DNA of 64,000 nucleotides from Bacillota bacterium (GCA_023423045.1 JAFAGA010000008.1:1-64000); one strand, 5' to 3'; counted from the first letter of the stretch, positions 8,118 to 17,903 are shown. Program-made: numbers and translations. The notes: generated by a model not told the origin, from the letters alone.

Positions 8118-8179
8118 GCAACGCCACCCTTCTTCCTAGTTTGAATACGACCACATAAAATATATCTTATGACACATCC

Positions 8180-8207
8180 ATTATACCATAAAATAAATTC
8201 TTGATAA
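8180..8207 (-). promoter_or_regulatory. Candidate promoter of the DUF6514 gene
   Basis: On the minus strand TTATCA (8207-8202) and a perfect TATAAT (8185-8180) are separated by 16 bp. The -10 is strong, the -35 weak. Confidence 0.45.
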
Positions 8208-8345
8208 GTACTCAATATCGCAAAAAGCAATGTAAATAATAGTACGGCTGGCTTATAAAGCCATTTTCGCAGGCTAATAATACCTCTTCTCTCTGAACCT
8301 GGCAAACCATCCAAAAACAACGCTCCATAATATCCCGGCAATACG

Positions 8346-8389
8346 CCGGCAAATAGCCGGGCCACTTACTCAGCCCATTTATTTGCCGG
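8346..8389. repeat. Nested inverted repeat downstream of nifJ
   Basis: Outer arms CCGGCAAAT (8346-8354) and ATTTGCCGG (8381-8389) enclose inner GGGC/GCCC arms. It lies 36 bp past the nifJ stop without a U-tract. It may act as a 3-prime-end stabiliser or a weak terminator. The rest of 8118-8424 holds only the DUF6514 promoter. Confidence 0.5.
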
Positions 8390-8424
8390 ATCATATGCCA
8401 AACAGAGATTCTCCTCTCTGCCTC

Positions 8425-11400
8425 TTATCCTTCCTGTTCTGATACAGGCTGTTTTATATCATGAACAATCGGCTCTGCTTCCGCCATTTGCTTATATACA
8501 GCATACCGTTCCTTTGCCATTTTCTCGGCCTGCACAAAGAGTGCCTCGGCTTTCTCGGGAAATGCCTTCTCCAGAGAGCTGTAGCGGACCTGCCCCAGAA
8601 TAAAATCACGGAAGCTCTCTGTCGGTGCCTTGGAATCTAGCACAAAGGGATTCTTTCCCTCTTCCCTGAGAACAGGATTATACCGGTACAGATGCCAATA
8701 GCCGCACATGACAGCCTTCTTGATGTTAGCCATGCTCCTTCCCATTCCCTCCTTGATCCCATGATTGATGCAGGGTGCATAGGCGATAATCAGGGACGGG
8801 CCATGATGCTCTTCCGCTTCCCTCAAAGCTTTAATTAATTGGGTATTGTCCGCATTAATTCCTACCTGAGCCACATAGACGTTGCCATAGGTCATCATCA
8901 TTCTTCCCAGGTCTTTCTTTCCCTGCTTCTTGCCGGAGGCTGCAAATTTGGCGATCGCAGCCGTCGGTGTTGATTTGGAGGCCTGTCCTCCGGTGTTGGA
9001 GTATACCTCCGTATCAAATACCAGCACATTCACATCCTCTCCGGATGCCATAACATGATCCAGCCCGCCATACCCGATATCATATGCCCAGCCGTCACCG
9101 CCTACCAGCCAGACGGAACGTTTGACCAGATAATCCTTATTCTGCTTGATATCATTGACCAGCATCGTAGTTTCTACATCTGTAGAAGCAAGGGTATCCA
9201 ACACATCCAATACTTTTTTACTTGCCTCCTCCGAAGCCTTGCCGTCCTCCTTATAATGAATCCAGTCATGAAGAACTTCTTTTACCTTCTCCTCTACATT
9301 CTTATCCATCAGCAGGCGCATATCCTGCTCCAGCTTGTCCCTCAGCTGCTTCACCGCAAGATACATGCCATATCCATATTCCGCATTATCTTCAAACAAG
9401 GAATTCGCCCAGGAAGGGCCCTTTCCTTCGTGATTGACCGTATAAGCCGTACTTGGTGCAGAAGCTGCCCAGATCGACGAACAGCCGGTTGCATTGGCAA
9501 TCATCATCCGCTCCCCAAAAAGCTGGGTGATCAGCTTGATATACGGTGTCTCACCGCAGCCGGCGCAAGCGCCGGAGAATTCAATCAGCGGTGTTTTAAA
9601 CTGACTGTCCTTAAAGGTCGGCCCATAGGCAACTTTGCTCTTAAAGCGTATCTTCTCTATCGCATAATTCCAATTAACGGCCTGCTCTGCAAGCTGGGTT
9701 TCTATCGGCTGCATAATCAGGGCCTTGCCTTTGGCAGGGCATATATCGGCACAGTTACCGCAGCCGGTACAGTCCATGGGGCTGATTTGAATTTTATAAT
9801 AGTAACCTTCCAGATTCCGCCCGGTCGCTTTCTTTGTGATAAAACTCTCCGGTGCGTTCTTTTGCTCCTCCTCATCCAGCAGAAAGGGGCGGATAACGGC
9901 ATGAGGACAGACATAGGCACATTGATTGCACTGGATACAGCGATCGATGATCCACTCCGGAACATTGACCGCTATGCCCCGCTTCTCATAGGATGTGGTT
10001 CCCGGAGGAAAGGTTCCATCCTCTCTTCCTGCGAAGGCGCTGACCGGAAGCTCTCCTCCCTTCAATTCTGACATAGGACGCATGATTTTTCGTATGAATT
10101 CCGACTCTTCTACATCAGTAGACCATCCTGTTTCAATGTTCTTCCAATCTTTTGGCACCTTTACCTTATGAATGGATTTGAATCCCCGTTCCAGAGCCTC
10201 CACATTCATCCTGACAATCTTATCGCCTTTCTTTCCGTATAGCTTATGAATCCCTTCCTTTAATTCCTTGATATAAATATCCTCGCTCAATATTTCAGTT
10301 AATTTAAAGAAGGCTCCCTGCATCACCATATTTATGCGGTTACCCAGACCGGCCTCCTCGGCTATGCCGATGGCATTGATGGTATAAAAGTTCACCTCCA
10401 TCTCGGCGATCTTCTTTCTTAATCTTGCCGGAAGGTTCTCCTCTAACTCCTTCTCCTTCCACTGGGTGTTCAGGACAAAGATTCCGCCTGGCTTGATGCT
10501 CTCCAGCAGGTCATATTTATTCACATAGGATTGATTATGGCAGGCGACATAATCCGCGCTGGAAACAAGATAAGTGGAGCGTATCGCTTCCTTGTCAAAG
10601 CGCAGGTGGGATACGGTTAAGCCGCCGGATTTCTTGGAATCATAATCAAAGTAGGCCTGCACCTTCAGCTCAGACTGCTCTCCGATAATCTTCACCGCTT
10701 GCTTGTTGGCGCCTACCGTACCGTCGGAACCCAGTCCCCAGATCTGACAGGCTTTCATTCCCTCGGGCTCCACATGAATATCCCTTACGGGCGGCAGCGA
10801 GGTCCCGGTGACATCATCCTCAATTCCTATGGTAAAGCCGGTCTTAGGGTTATTTCCCTTCAGATATCCGTAGACCGCTGCAATATGTCCGGGGTTAGTG
10901 TCCTTGGAAGCAAGGCCATATCTTCCCCCGATAATTAGAGGTGCTTTCTCCTTACCAAGATAACAGGCGCAAACATCCAGATACAGCGGTTCCCCTAAGG
11001 CTCCCGGCTCCTTGGTTCGATCCAGCACCGCGATAGCCTTCACTGTTGCAGGCATCGTTCTTAGAAAATGCTCCATAGAGAAGGGACGGTAAAGGCGTAT
11101 TTTAACCAGGCCGTATTTTTCACCTGATTTATTGTAATAATCGATGGTCTGCTCTATCGCCTGGGTAACGGAACCCATGGCAACAATCACATATTCTGCA
11201 TCCGGTGCACCGTAATAATCAAATAAACCATAGCTTCGTCCGGTCTGCTGCTCCATTTTCTTCATATACTCTTCCACAATCGGAATAATATTCTCGTAGA
11301 AGGGATTGGCTGCTTCTCTTCCCTGAAAATAGATATCAGAGTTTTGTGCCGTGCCGCGAATGGCCGGATGGTTTGGCGACAGAGCCCGGTCACGAAATCT

Positions 11401-12003
11401 CCTGACCTCCTCCATATCTATCATCTCGCCGTAATCCCGGTATTCCAACACCTCGATTTTCTGTACCTCATGAGAGGTTCGGAACCCGTCAAAAAAATGA
11501 ACAAAAGGGAGTCTTCCCTTAATGGCCGCCAGATGGGCAATGGGTGCCAAATCAGCCACCTCCTGCACGGAGCCGGAGGCCAGCATGGCGCAGCCCGTCT
11601 GTCTGACAGCCATAACATCCTGATGATCTCCAAAGATACTCAGGGCATGAGTCGCAATCGCTCTTGCACTGACATGAATCACTCCTGGAAGCAGCTCTCC
11701 GGCCGCTTTATACATATTAGGGATCATTAACAGAAGTCCCTGGGATGCTGTGAAGGTGGTTGTCAGGGCACCGCCCTGCAAAGAGCCGTGGAATGCTCCT
11801 GAGGCTCCTGCCTCTGATTGCAGCTCGACAACATTAACCTCCTGCCCGAAGATATTCTTCCGGCCGTTTGCCGCCCATTCATCCATGGATTCAGCCATAC
11901 CGGAGGAGGGCGTAATCGGATAGATCGCCGCAACCTCCGTAAAGGCATAGGCCGCATAGGCTGCGGCCGTATTACCGTCAACTGTCATTTGAATCTTTGC
12001 CAT
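8425..12003 (-). CDS. nifJ: Pyruvate:ferredoxin (flavodoxin) oxidoreductase
   Basis: A 1192-residue single-chain enzyme that oxidises pyruvate with CoA to acetyl-CoA and CO2 and reduces ferredoxin in the cytoplasm. The N-terminus carries the pyruvate-binding domain (YPITPSSGMAE). Two [4Fe-4S] motifs follow: C-x2-C-x2-C-x3-CP near residues 686-697 and again near 744. The C-terminal thiamine-diphosphate domain has GACAGCGETPY near 810 and GDGWAYDIGYGG later. Length is normal for the homodimeric form. The ATG at 12003 has GGAGAGTACT before it; the two upstream in-frame ATGs do not. It is the central fermentative enzyme and the obvious source of reduced ferredoxin. Confidence 0.97.
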   Translation of the reverse strand: MAKIQMTVDGNTAAAYAAYAFTEVAAIYPITPSSGMAESMDEWAANGRKNIFGQEVNVVELQSEAGASGAFHGSLQGGALTTTFTASQGLLLMIPNMYKAAGELLPGVIHVSARAIATHALSIFGDHQDVMAVRQTGCAMLASGSVQEVADLAPIAHLAAIKGRLPFVHFFDGFRTSHEVQKIEVLEYRDYGEMIDMEEVRRFRDRALSPNHPAIRGTAQNSDIYFQGREAANPFYENIIPIVEEYMKKMEQQTGRSYGLFDYYGAPDAEYVIVAMGSVTQAIEQTIDYYNKSGEKYGLVKIRLYRPFSMEHFLRTMPATVKAIAVLDRTKEPGALGEPLYLDVCACYLGKEKAPLIIGGRYGLASKDTNPGHIAAVYGYLKGNNPKTGFTIGIEDDVTGTSLPPVRDIHVEPEGMKACQIWGLGSDGTVGANKQAVKIIGEQSELKVQAYFDYDSKKSGGLTVSHLRFDKEAIRSTYLVSSADYVACHNQSYVNKYDLLESIKPGGIFVLNTQWKEKELEENLPARLRKKIAEMEVNFYTINAIGIAEEAGLGNRINMVMQGAFFKLTEILSEDIYIKELKEGIHKLYGKKGDKIVRMNVEALERGFKSIHKVKVPKDWKNIETGWSTDVEESEFIRKIMRPMSELKGGELPVSAFAGREDGTFPPGTTSYEKRGIAVNVPEWIIDRCIQCNQCAYVCPHAVIRPFLLDEEEQKNAPESFITKKATGRNLEGYYYKIQISPMDCTGCGNCADICPAKGKALIMQPIETQLAEQAVNWNYAIEKIRFKSKVAYGPTFKDSQFKTPLIEFSGACAGCGETPYIKLITQLFGERMMIANATGCSSIWAASAPSTAYTVNHEGKGPSWANSLFEDNAEYGYGMYLAVKQLRDKLEQDMRLLMDKNVEEKVKEVLHDWIHYKEDGKASEEASKKVLDVLDTLASTDVETTMLVNDIKQNKDYLVKRSVWLVGGDGWAYDIGYGGLDHVMASGEDVNVLVFDTEVYSNTGGQASKSTPTAAIAKFAASGKKQGKKDLGRMMMTYGNVYVAQVGINADNTQLIKALREAEEHHGPSLIIAYAPCINHGIKEGMGRSMANIKKAVMCGYWHLYRYNPVLREEGKNPFVLDSKAPTESFRDFILGQVRYSSLEKAFPEKAEALFVQAEKMAKERYAVYKQMAEAEPIVHDIKQPVSEQEG

Positions 12004-12065
12004 AGTACTCTCCATTCTGATTAACATAAGAGAAACGGCTTGCCGCCTCTTGTTGTTTTTTCCAA

Positions 12066-12087
12066 GGATGCCGAAGTTTCGGCATCC
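12066..12087. repeat. Perfect 10-bp hairpin in the nifJ leader
   Basis: Arms GGATGCCGAA and TTCGGCATCC with a 2-nt loop lie between the DUF3787 gene and nifJ. There is no U-tract on the minus strand, so it may be a leader hairpin instead of a terminator. Confidence 0.5.
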
Positions 12088-12120
12088 CTCTCATACTAAC
12101 CAATATTATGCTGCCCGGCA

Positions 12121-12315
12121 TCACAATTTGCTTCCGTTATCCACCCAGTCCTTTGCATCAATCACACGTTCGATGGGCGGCTTATTTACATTGCCCGGCT
12201 GATAGTCCGTCGCAGAGGCCTGCCATGCGGCAGTACCCTCGTTATTGGTCGGCTTCGGACAATTCTCAGAATCCTTTTTCTTTTTGCCGTCTTTTTCCTT
12301 GGGCTTGATTATCAT
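12121..12315 (-). CDS. DUF3787 family small protein
   Basis: A 64-residue hydrophilic protein with a Lys-rich N-terminus (KPKEKDGKKKK) and the C-terminal motif PIERVIDAKDWVDNGSKL, which fits DUF3787 proteins of clostridia. No function is known. The ATG at 12315 follows GGAGGTAATATC; an upstream in-frame ATG at 12441 lacks a binding site. It lies upstream of nifJ on the same strand, separated by a hairpin. Confidence 0.65.
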   Translation of the reverse strand: MIIKPKEKDGKKKKDSENCPKPTNNEGTAAWQASATDYQPGNVNKPPIERVIDAKDWVDNGSKL

Positions 12316-12483
12316 GATATTACCTCCATTCCTTATTGCAGAATTATAGCAAGCATATGCAAATATACCTGCATATATAAATATACATGCATACCCACAA
12401 ATCCTTTCTATTTCTCTCATTGTTTCCGAATCCTTTTCCAACTATAACTGTTTTTGAAAATTTTATAGAATATAGAAGCAAAA

Positions 12484-12527
12484 AGACAGACAGGTAAGAT
12501 ACAATGAAGAATCTTACCTGTCTGTCT
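12484..12527 (-). terminator. Rho-independent terminator of the DUF438 gene
   Basis: Perfect 17-bp arms (12484-12500 and 12511-12527) with a 10-nt loop are followed on the minus strand by TTTTTGC. The hairpin lies 50 bp past the stop. Confidence 0.9.
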
Positions 12528-12576
12528 ATCGTCTTTATGAATAAAATATTCCGTTTATGTGATACGATACTGCATT

Positions 12577-13836
12577 CTATGCTTGTGCAGGCTCCTCAGA
12601 AGCGAGTCGTTTTTCACCTTGCAGCGCCTGAATCGGAGCAATATCCTGGGTAAATTCCAAAACACCCAGATAGTTACCCTCCTTGTCCCGGACCGCAAAA
12701 TACCGAATCAGCACATACTTATCCCTCATGCGAATCCAGAAATCCTCATAATCCTTCTTCCCTGATTTCAGATCCTCAACAATCTGTTCCACAATATGGA
12801 CACTTGCCGGAGGATGGCAATTGGATACCTGTCTTCCGATAATCGCCTTTGTTCTGGGAAAGATTCGTTCCTTGCCTTGGGTGAAGAATTTAACGGTTCC
12901 TTCCTTATCCACGAAGGTAATATCCACCGGCATTGTATTAAATAACGCTTCAATCTCCTCCTTGGACATCAGGCCGGATTCAAATTCCAGATAAGCATGC
13001 TTTAATAAAGCATCCCCTGCCGGGACCTCTCCCTGCAGCTCCGCTTTTTCCTCCAGATCAACTCTCACCGGTTTCCACACCTGCCTGGGCTCGTACAGGC
13101 AATACCCTATCTCATGGCTTTCCTCTGCAATTTTAAGCCATTCGTCCTCGGATAAGGTGTCCAGCACCATGGGGAGCAGGATGTTCTCTTCCTTGAAGAT
13201 CATCTCTTCCACTCGGTTAAGGGCGGCTTCCAGCGCTTCCTTCAGGTTCTCTCCCCCTTCCTTCTCATCCTCAAGACGTCGGAGAACCTCCTTTAAATCT
13301 GCCCGTATCTCATCATCCACTCCCCACATAACCTTGGGCGGTGCAGTGATGCCATATTTCTCCATGTATGGAAAGAGTAAATTCTCCTTTCGAAGATAGT
13401 GCTTATCCACCTCCCAAAGCTGCCTCATATGTTCCAGAAGCTTACTTCTGCTCTCCTCACCTTTTTCCGTGAGAAACTGTTCCAAAGCAGGGCGGATATG
13501 CTTACGCATAAGCCGTTCCATCGCCCGGTTTTCCGCCTTGAAGGTAAACACCGGATGCCCCGGATTTTCCTCCGGTTTCTCCGGTCTGTGAATCTCTTCA
13601 ATAGAGCCTTTGAATACCGCAGCATGTACATCACATAATCTCTGTACCTCGGATACCGGCATTCCCTCCTTGATTAATTCCGTTTCCATCGCAGATATCT
13701 CTGTAGCTGACACACCCTCAATCAGCGCACCAAAGCGCTCCTTTACTTCCTCTACGCTCTTTCCGTCATGGAGTTCCAGAATCAAATCCTTCAGCACCTT
13801 CTGCCTGTACTCCCTGTTATTGATATACTCACTCAT
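12577..13836 (-). CDS. DUF438 / hemerythrin / PAS domain protein
   Basis: A 419-residue protein: DUF438 domain (about 5-80), hemerythrin HHE domain (about 110-270, with His/Glu pairs in VDKHYLRKENLLFP and FKEENILLP), then a PAS-type domain (about 300-405, with NTMPVDITFVDKEGTVKFF). The hemerythrin part should hold a di-iron centre, so sensing or handling of O2 or NO is plausible; the family's actual role is not established. GGAGGACG precedes the ATG at 13836. The promoter carries a perfect TGTGAT-N4-ATCACA site shared with DUF1858, ric and ferredoxin genes. Confidence 0.85.
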   Translation of the reverse strand: MSEYINNREYRQKVLKDLILELHDGKSVEEVKERFGALIEGVSATEISAMETELIKEGMPVSEVQRLCDVHAAVFKGSIEEIHRPEKPEENPGHPVFTFKAENRAMERLMRKHIRPALEQFLTEKGEESRSKLLEHMRQLWEVDKHYLRKENLLFPYMEKYGITAPPKVMWGVDDEIRADLKEVLRRLEDEKEGGENLKEALEAALNRVEEMIFKEENILLPMVLDTLSEDEWLKIAEESHEIGYCLYEPRQVWKPVRVDLEEKAELQGEVPAGDALLKHAYLEFESGLMSKEEIEALFNTMPVDITFVDKEGTVKFFTQGKERIFPRTKAIIGRQVSNCHPPASVHIVEQIVEDLKSGKKDYEDFWIRMRDKYVLIRYFAVRDKEGNYLGVLEFTQDIAPIQALQGEKRLASEEPAQA

Positions 13837-13900
13837 ATAGCGTCCTCCATTTCTCATATTATTGGTAGTTTTACCATAATTCTGTTTATTATCTACTACC

Positions 13901-13943
13901 ACTATATCTTTTTTATGGATTTTTGAGTGTGATACCAATCACA
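13901..13943 (-). promoter_or_regulatory. Predicted Fnr/Crp-activated promoter of the DUF438 gene
   Basis: Perfect palindrome TGTGAT-ACCA-ATCACA at 13928-13943 and, on the minus strand, TATAGT at 13906-13901. Centre to -10 distance is 29.5 bp (about -41.5 from the predicted start near 13894). Confidence 0.7.
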
Positions 13944-13968
13944 ATATTGAAGATTCTATTGTTTTTTC

Positions 13969-14706
13969 TTATACATTCCATTCCAGAAGCTTGTTCAGGA
14001 AACGTCCAAGCTGCTGCGTTCCCGGATTGGTAAACAGCTTTGCGCTCTCCCCGTATTCCAGCAAGCTTCCCTCACTTAAGAAGGCCGCCTTTTCACAGGC
14101 ATGGCGGGCAAATCCCATCTCATGGGTGACAATGAGAAAATCCATTCCTTCCTGCTTCAGTTCATGAATAATATCCAAAACCTCCGTGGTATACTCCGGA
14201 TCCAGAGCGCTGGTGGGCTCGTCCAGCAAAAGAAATTTGGGCTTTGCAGCCACCGCCCTGGCGATAGCAACCCGCTGCTGCTGTCCGCCGGAAAGGGCCG
14301 CAGGCTTTTTCTCCCCATCCTTATGCAATCCAAAGCGTGCCAGCAATTCCTCCGCACGCTGACGTGCCGCAGCTTCGGTATAGCCATGAACCTTGACCAA
14401 AGGAAGTGTTATATTCTCCAGTGCCGACATATGCCGGAACAGTCCTCCCTGCTGGAAGACAAAGCCGATATTTTTCCTGTATCTTTGAAGCCCTGCCTCA
14501 TCAGCCGGAAGCCGTTCCCCATCAATCAAAAGTGCGCCCGATGTCGGCTGTATCAGGCCTCCTATGATCCGAAGCAGCGTGGATTTCCCGCCTCCGGAAG
14601 GGCCGATAATGGCAAGCGTATGTACTTCATCCGAAAAGCTGATGGAATTAAGAATATCCCTTCTATCTTCAAACTGTTTTGATAGTCCCTGGAATTCAAT
14701 TTTCAT
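13969..14706 (-). CDS. Polar amino-acid ABC transporter, ATP-binding protein
   Basis: A 245-residue GlnQ-type ATPase. Walker A is GPSGGGKST (about 35-43), the signature LSGGQQQRVAIARAV (about 138-152) and Walker B FLLLDEPTSALDPE. It powers import of an amino acid together with the permease (11-bp overlap upstream) and the lipoprotein at 15501. Order on the minus strand is binding protein, permease, ATPase. Substrate is not determinable; the set resembles polar amino-acid or cystine importers. GGAGATTTAATT precedes the start. Confidence 0.92.
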   Translation of the reverse strand: MKIEFQGLSKQFEDRRDILNSISFSDEVHTLAIIGPSGGGKSTLLRIIGGLIQPTSGALLIDGERLPADEAGLQRYRKNIGFVFQQGGLFRHMSALENITLPLVKVHGYTEAAARQRAEELLARFGLHKDGEKKPAALSGGQQQRVAIARAVAAKPKFLLLDEPTSALDPEYTTEVLDIIHELKQEGMDFLIVTHEMGFARHACEKAAFLSEGSLLEYGESAKLFTNPGTQQLGRFLNKLLEWNV

Positions 14707-15481
14707 AATTAAATCTCCTTTCCAGGCTTTTGCTGACCAATGAGATCGGAAGTGTCAGACAGAGATACAATGCACCAAGAAACAGATAACATTCAAACAG
14801 CTTAAAATTGGACGCGCTGATTTCTCTCATGGTCTGAGTCAGCTCGATCACAGCAATCATGGAAAGCAGGGATGAATCCTTGATAATCGAAGCAAACTGC
14901 CCGGTTAAGGCAGGAAGTGTGCGTGCAATCATCTGGGGCAGCACCACATACTTAAGCGTCTGCCCTCTTGTAAACCCCACTGCTTTTGACGCCTCCAGCT
15001 GGGAGGCATCGATGGAAAGCAGACTGCCTCTTATAATCTCGGCAATATAGGCTCCTTCAAATACCGAGAGAATAATCACACCCGCGATAAACCGGTTATT
15101 CACGCCCCATGCTGTTCCAACGATATAAAAGAACAGATAGATCTGCATGATCAGCGGCGTTCCCCGAATAAACCTGACATAAATGTTGCTGAGATACCGG
15201 AGGAACAATATCCCTGAACCTTGACCCACCGCGCTCAAAACACCGAGCAAAAGGCTCAGAAGCAGGCTAAACAGGCTTAAAAATACGGTGGTCAAAAATC
15301 CCGCCCGGATCCGAATGCCAAAATCCTTTAAAAAAGAAAAATCAAAAGTAGCATCAATCGCATTCAGAGAAAACCAAAAGATAGTGACAATGGCCGTACA
15401 CACCAGTAAAATATTAAGAGCGGCCGCTGCCGGATTGACCCTTCCCTGATCTTTATGTACAAATAATTGTTTCACCTTCAT
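14696..15481 (-). CDS. Polar amino-acid ABC transporter, permease
   Basis: A 261-residue HisM/GlnP-type membrane protein with about five helices after a short cytoplasmic leader. The EAA-type loop reads EASKAVGFTRGQTLKYVVLPQ, which contacts the ATPase. It overlaps the ATPase gene by 11 bp and follows the binding-protein gene by 19 bp, so the three form one operon. The ATG at 15481 is preceded only by a weak ACCGGAAG site. Confidence 0.9.
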   Translation of the reverse strand: MKVKQLFVHKDQGRVNPAAAALNILLVCTAIVTIFWFSLNAIDATFDFSFLKDFGIRIRAGFLTTVFLSLFSLLLSLLLGVLSAVGQGSGILFLRYLSNIYVRFIRGTPLIMQIYLFFYIVGTAWGVNNRFIAGVIILSVFEGAYIAEIIRGSLLSIDASQLEASKAVGFTRGQTLKYVVLPQMIARTLPALTGQFASIIKDSSLLSMIAVIELTQTMREISASNFKLFECYLFLGALYLCLTLPISLVSKSLERRFNYEN

Positions 15482-15500
15482 CTTCCGGTCCCACCCATCC

Positions 15501-16316
15501 TTAGTCGCTCAAATCAAAAAACCATTGGAATCCAAGCTCTGCAAAGGCCTTCTTTTCCTCCGATAAATATTTTTCACTCAATTCCTCAAAGCCTCCCTGC
15601 TCCGTATATTCTTTAATAAAGGAATTCAGCTGTTCCAGCAGCTCGGAATTACCCTTCTTGACTGCCACGCCCCATTGATCCACCTCCTGGAAAGGAATGA
15701 AAATGGCCGCGGTGCTGTCCTCATTTTCCTTCCAATTGCGGTAAATGGTCAGCTGGTCATAGATAAAGCCATCCGCCTTCCCCTGCGCAACCTCGGTAAC
15801 ACAAGCGCTTTCATCAGCGAGCGCTATTATCTCAGCATTCTGCAGATTGCTCTGCGCATAAATATATCCGGTGGAGCCGGTTTTTACCGCCACTTTCTTG
15901 CCGGAAGTGTTCAGATCCTCCACCGAGCTAATCCCGGATTCCTTATTTGTCAGTACCGCCAGCATCGCGTTGGCGTAAGGGTCTGAGAAATCAACCGTCT
16001 CTTTTCTTCCTTCGGTGATGGTCATGGAGGATATGACCAGATCGGCCTTTCCCGTCTGAAGAGAGGGAATCAGACCATCCCAGGCGGTATTTTCAATTAT
16101 GATCTTCTTACCCGCATATTCGCCGAAGGCTTTCGCAAAATCCACGCTTATTCCCACGGGATCTCCTTGCGCGTCCTTTGTCTCAAATGGCGGATAAGCA
16201 AGCTCCATGGCTACCACCAGGCTATCCTTGTCTTCATTTTTATTCTTACCGCTGCATCCGGCCAGAGCCGTCATTATCATAAGTACTGCAAGCAAAATAC
16301 TGCTTATTTTCTTCAT
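15501..16316 (-). CDS. Amino-acid ABC transporter substrate-binding lipoprotein
   Basis: A 271-residue family 3 solute-binding protein. The lipobox LAGC (Cys about residue 20) anchors it outside the membrane. The binding fold starts with VVAMELAYPPFETKDAQGDPVGISVDFAK, with the typical DLVISSMTITEGRKETVDFSDPY segment. It feeds the permease and ATPase encoded just downstream. The ATG at 16316 follows AGGAGGCTCTA. Two small hairpins (16331-16344 and 16351-16366) sit just before the binding site, of unknown meaning. Confidence 0.9.
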   Translation of the reverse strand: MKKISSILLAVLMIMTALAGCSGKNKNEDKDSLVVAMELAYPPFETKDAQGDPVGISVDFAKAFGEYAGKKIIIENTAWDGLIPSLQTGKADLVISSMTITEGRKETVDFSDPYANAMLAVLTNKESGISSVEDLNTSGKKVAVKTGSTGYIYAQSNLQNAEIIALADESACVTEVAQGKADGFIYDQLTIYRNWKENEDSTAAIFIPFQEVDQWGVAVKKGNSELLEQLNSFIKEYTEQGGFEELSEKYLSEEKKAFAELGFQWFFDLSD

Positions 16317-16540
16317 TAGAGCCTCCTTCTGCCGCTCAAGCGGCATTCACTGAGCAGAACAGCTCACTAAGTTTGCTCATATGCTGTACTGTTCACTTGA
16401 AAATGTAGTTTCCATATACTGTTATTCAATATTCTAACAATAATTTGCCAGATTTTCAACATTGATGTTAAACTGTAGATGACTGCTCAAAAACCAAGTT
16501 TTGTACTATCTAATCATCGCTCTGGCAATAATACAGGAAC

Positions 16541-17134
16541 CTATAGGAGATCTTCTTCAATGCAGATCACTCTACCCTCATGACGTGGCTTGATATCAGG
16601 GTATTTTCCATCGATATAGCCAAGGCATATAAACACCAGCGGCATGTAGTTCTCATCCAGTCCCCATTTGCTCAGCAATGCTTGCATCTCTTCATTTGCA
16701 AAGGTTGCTTCTGCTCTTCCAACAATACAGCTTGCGATACCCAATGCGCAGGCTTCCATAACCATGTTCTGGGCGCATACAAATGCAGATCCGATACCGT
16801 TCACCATTGTTTTTGCATGTTTGGGGATGCATACGATACCCAACGCTGAGCATCCGTAAAATCCGCTTTTGATTGTTTTGTCATCAATGATGGAGGGCTG
16901 CTCATGAGAAACAACAATATCCCAGTTGCGGTTTTCACAGTCCGCATTGACAATGCCTATTTTTTCAATTAGTTTGGCATCATTGAGCATGATAATCTTC
17001 GAGCCTTGCCTCCCACCCGGATTTGGTGCATAAATACCCGCCTCCAAAATCATGTCCAGTTTCTCTCTCTCGATTTTTTTGCTTAAATACTTCCTGATCG
17101 ACCTTCTTCTTCTCAACATCTCCAGCAATTCCAT
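16541..17134 (-). CDS. Nitroreductase family protein
   Basis: A 197-residue FMN-dependent oxidoreductase of the nitroreductase fold. The N-terminus LLEMLRRRRSIRKYLSKKI carries the Arg/Ser residues that bind the FMN phosphate, and PNPGGRQGSKIIML follows. Likely uses NAD(P)H; substrate unknown. It is divergent from an HxlR regulator, a common pairing in which the regulator controls the reductase in response to electrophiles. GGAGGAAAAC precedes the ATG at 17134; longer in-frame starts are not supported. Confidence 0.85.
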   Translation of the reverse strand: MELLEMLRRRRSIRKYLSKKIEREKLDMILEAGIYAPNPGGRQGSKIIMLNDAKLIEKIGIVNADCENRNWDIVVSHEQPSIIDDKTIKSGFYGCSALGIVCIPKHAKTMVNGIGSAFVCAQNMVMEACALGIASCIVGRAEATFANEEMQALLSKWGLDENYMPLVFICLGYIDGKYPDIKPRHEGRVICIEEDLL

Positions 17135-17377
17135 ATTGTTTTCCTCCATCAAATTCTGATTTATATCTTCACCACTCATTTTATATTCACTATACACTTA
17201 TTTATCAGGAGTGAAAAGTACGCACCTTTTTGTAACTATTGCAGCCTTTAATGAAAATCATCAATCCGAAAAGATGTTGCTCTTGAAAAGCCCTGGACTT
17301 AATATTATACTCTAATTGAAATGATACACTCCTTTTTGGGTATTACTTCACAATATGATGTATTAGGGGGACTATAT

Positions 17378-17716
17378 GTGATATCAAAAAAAGACTTGCC
17401 GGCATGCCCTGTGGCAACGACAGTTGGCCTAATCGGAAACAAGTGGAAGCTGCTTATCCTGCGAGACATATTGACCGGGCCAAAACGCTTTGGAGAGTTA
17501 CGAAAAAGTTTAGAGGGTATTAGTCAAAAAGTATTGACAGACAGCTTACGTGATATGGAAAAAGACGGAATACTTACTCGAACCGTATTCGCAGAAGTTC
17601 CGCCGCGGGTGGAGTACAGTTTAAGCGATTTAGGAGAAACAATGCGTCCTATCATTGCGGCTATGGAGAGTTTCGGTATAGAGTACAAAGAAATTCTCCG
17701 GAACGGATCGTTATAA
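17378..17716 (+). CDS. HxlR family transcriptional regulator
   Basis: A 112-residue winged-helix repressor or activator. The N-terminal CPVATTVGLIGNKWKLLILRD contains the conserved Cys used for redox or electrophile sensing in YodB/HypR. The recognition part is FGELRKSLEGISQKVLTDSLRDMEKDG. A GTG at 17378 is chosen because GGGGG lies 7 bases upstream and gives the usual family length; the in-frame ATG at 17321 has no binding site. Divergent from the nitroreductase, so local regulation is likely. Confidence 0.88.
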   Translation: MISKKDLPACPVATTVGLIGNKWKLLILRDILTGPKRFGELRKSLEGISQKVLTDSLRDMEKDGILTRTVFAEVPPRVEYSLSDLGETMRPIIAAMESFGIEYKEILRNGSL

Positions 17717-17725
17717 AGTACGAAA

Positions 17726-17764
17726 GGACTATTGCAAAACTAATGTTTTGTAATAGCCCTTTTT
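17726..17764 (+). terminator. Terminator of the HxlR gene
   Basis: Arms GGACTATTGCAAAA (17726-17739) and TTTTGTAATAGCC (17746-17758) are followed by CTTTTT, 10 bp after the stop. Confidence 0.85.
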
Positions 17765-17783
17765 CTATCTAAAAAAACAAAAT

Positions 17784-17803
17784 GCGGATTCCTAAGAACC
17801 CGC
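17784..17803 (-). terminator. Terminator on the minus strand beyond the APC permease gene
   Basis: On the minus strand a GCGGGTTC / GAATCCGC hairpin with a 4-nt loop is followed by ATTTTGTTTTTT. It lies 100 bp downstream of the permease stop. Confidence 0.7.
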
Positions 17804-17903
17804 AAAATGATATGATTAGTTATGGACTAACACAATTATACACACATCAAATTCCGCTTTTTATACGGAGGCCGTTTTTAATATTCACTTTCCCGATATT
17901 GTG

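Noticed and set aside
8111..8365. 84-codon minus-strand frame upstream of the DUF6514 gene
   Set aside because: Overlaps the DUF6514 promoter and start, lacks a ribosome binding site, no known family.
9055..10071. 338-codon frame opposite nifJ
   Set aside because: Antisense to the conserved C-terminal half of nifJ with no binding site.
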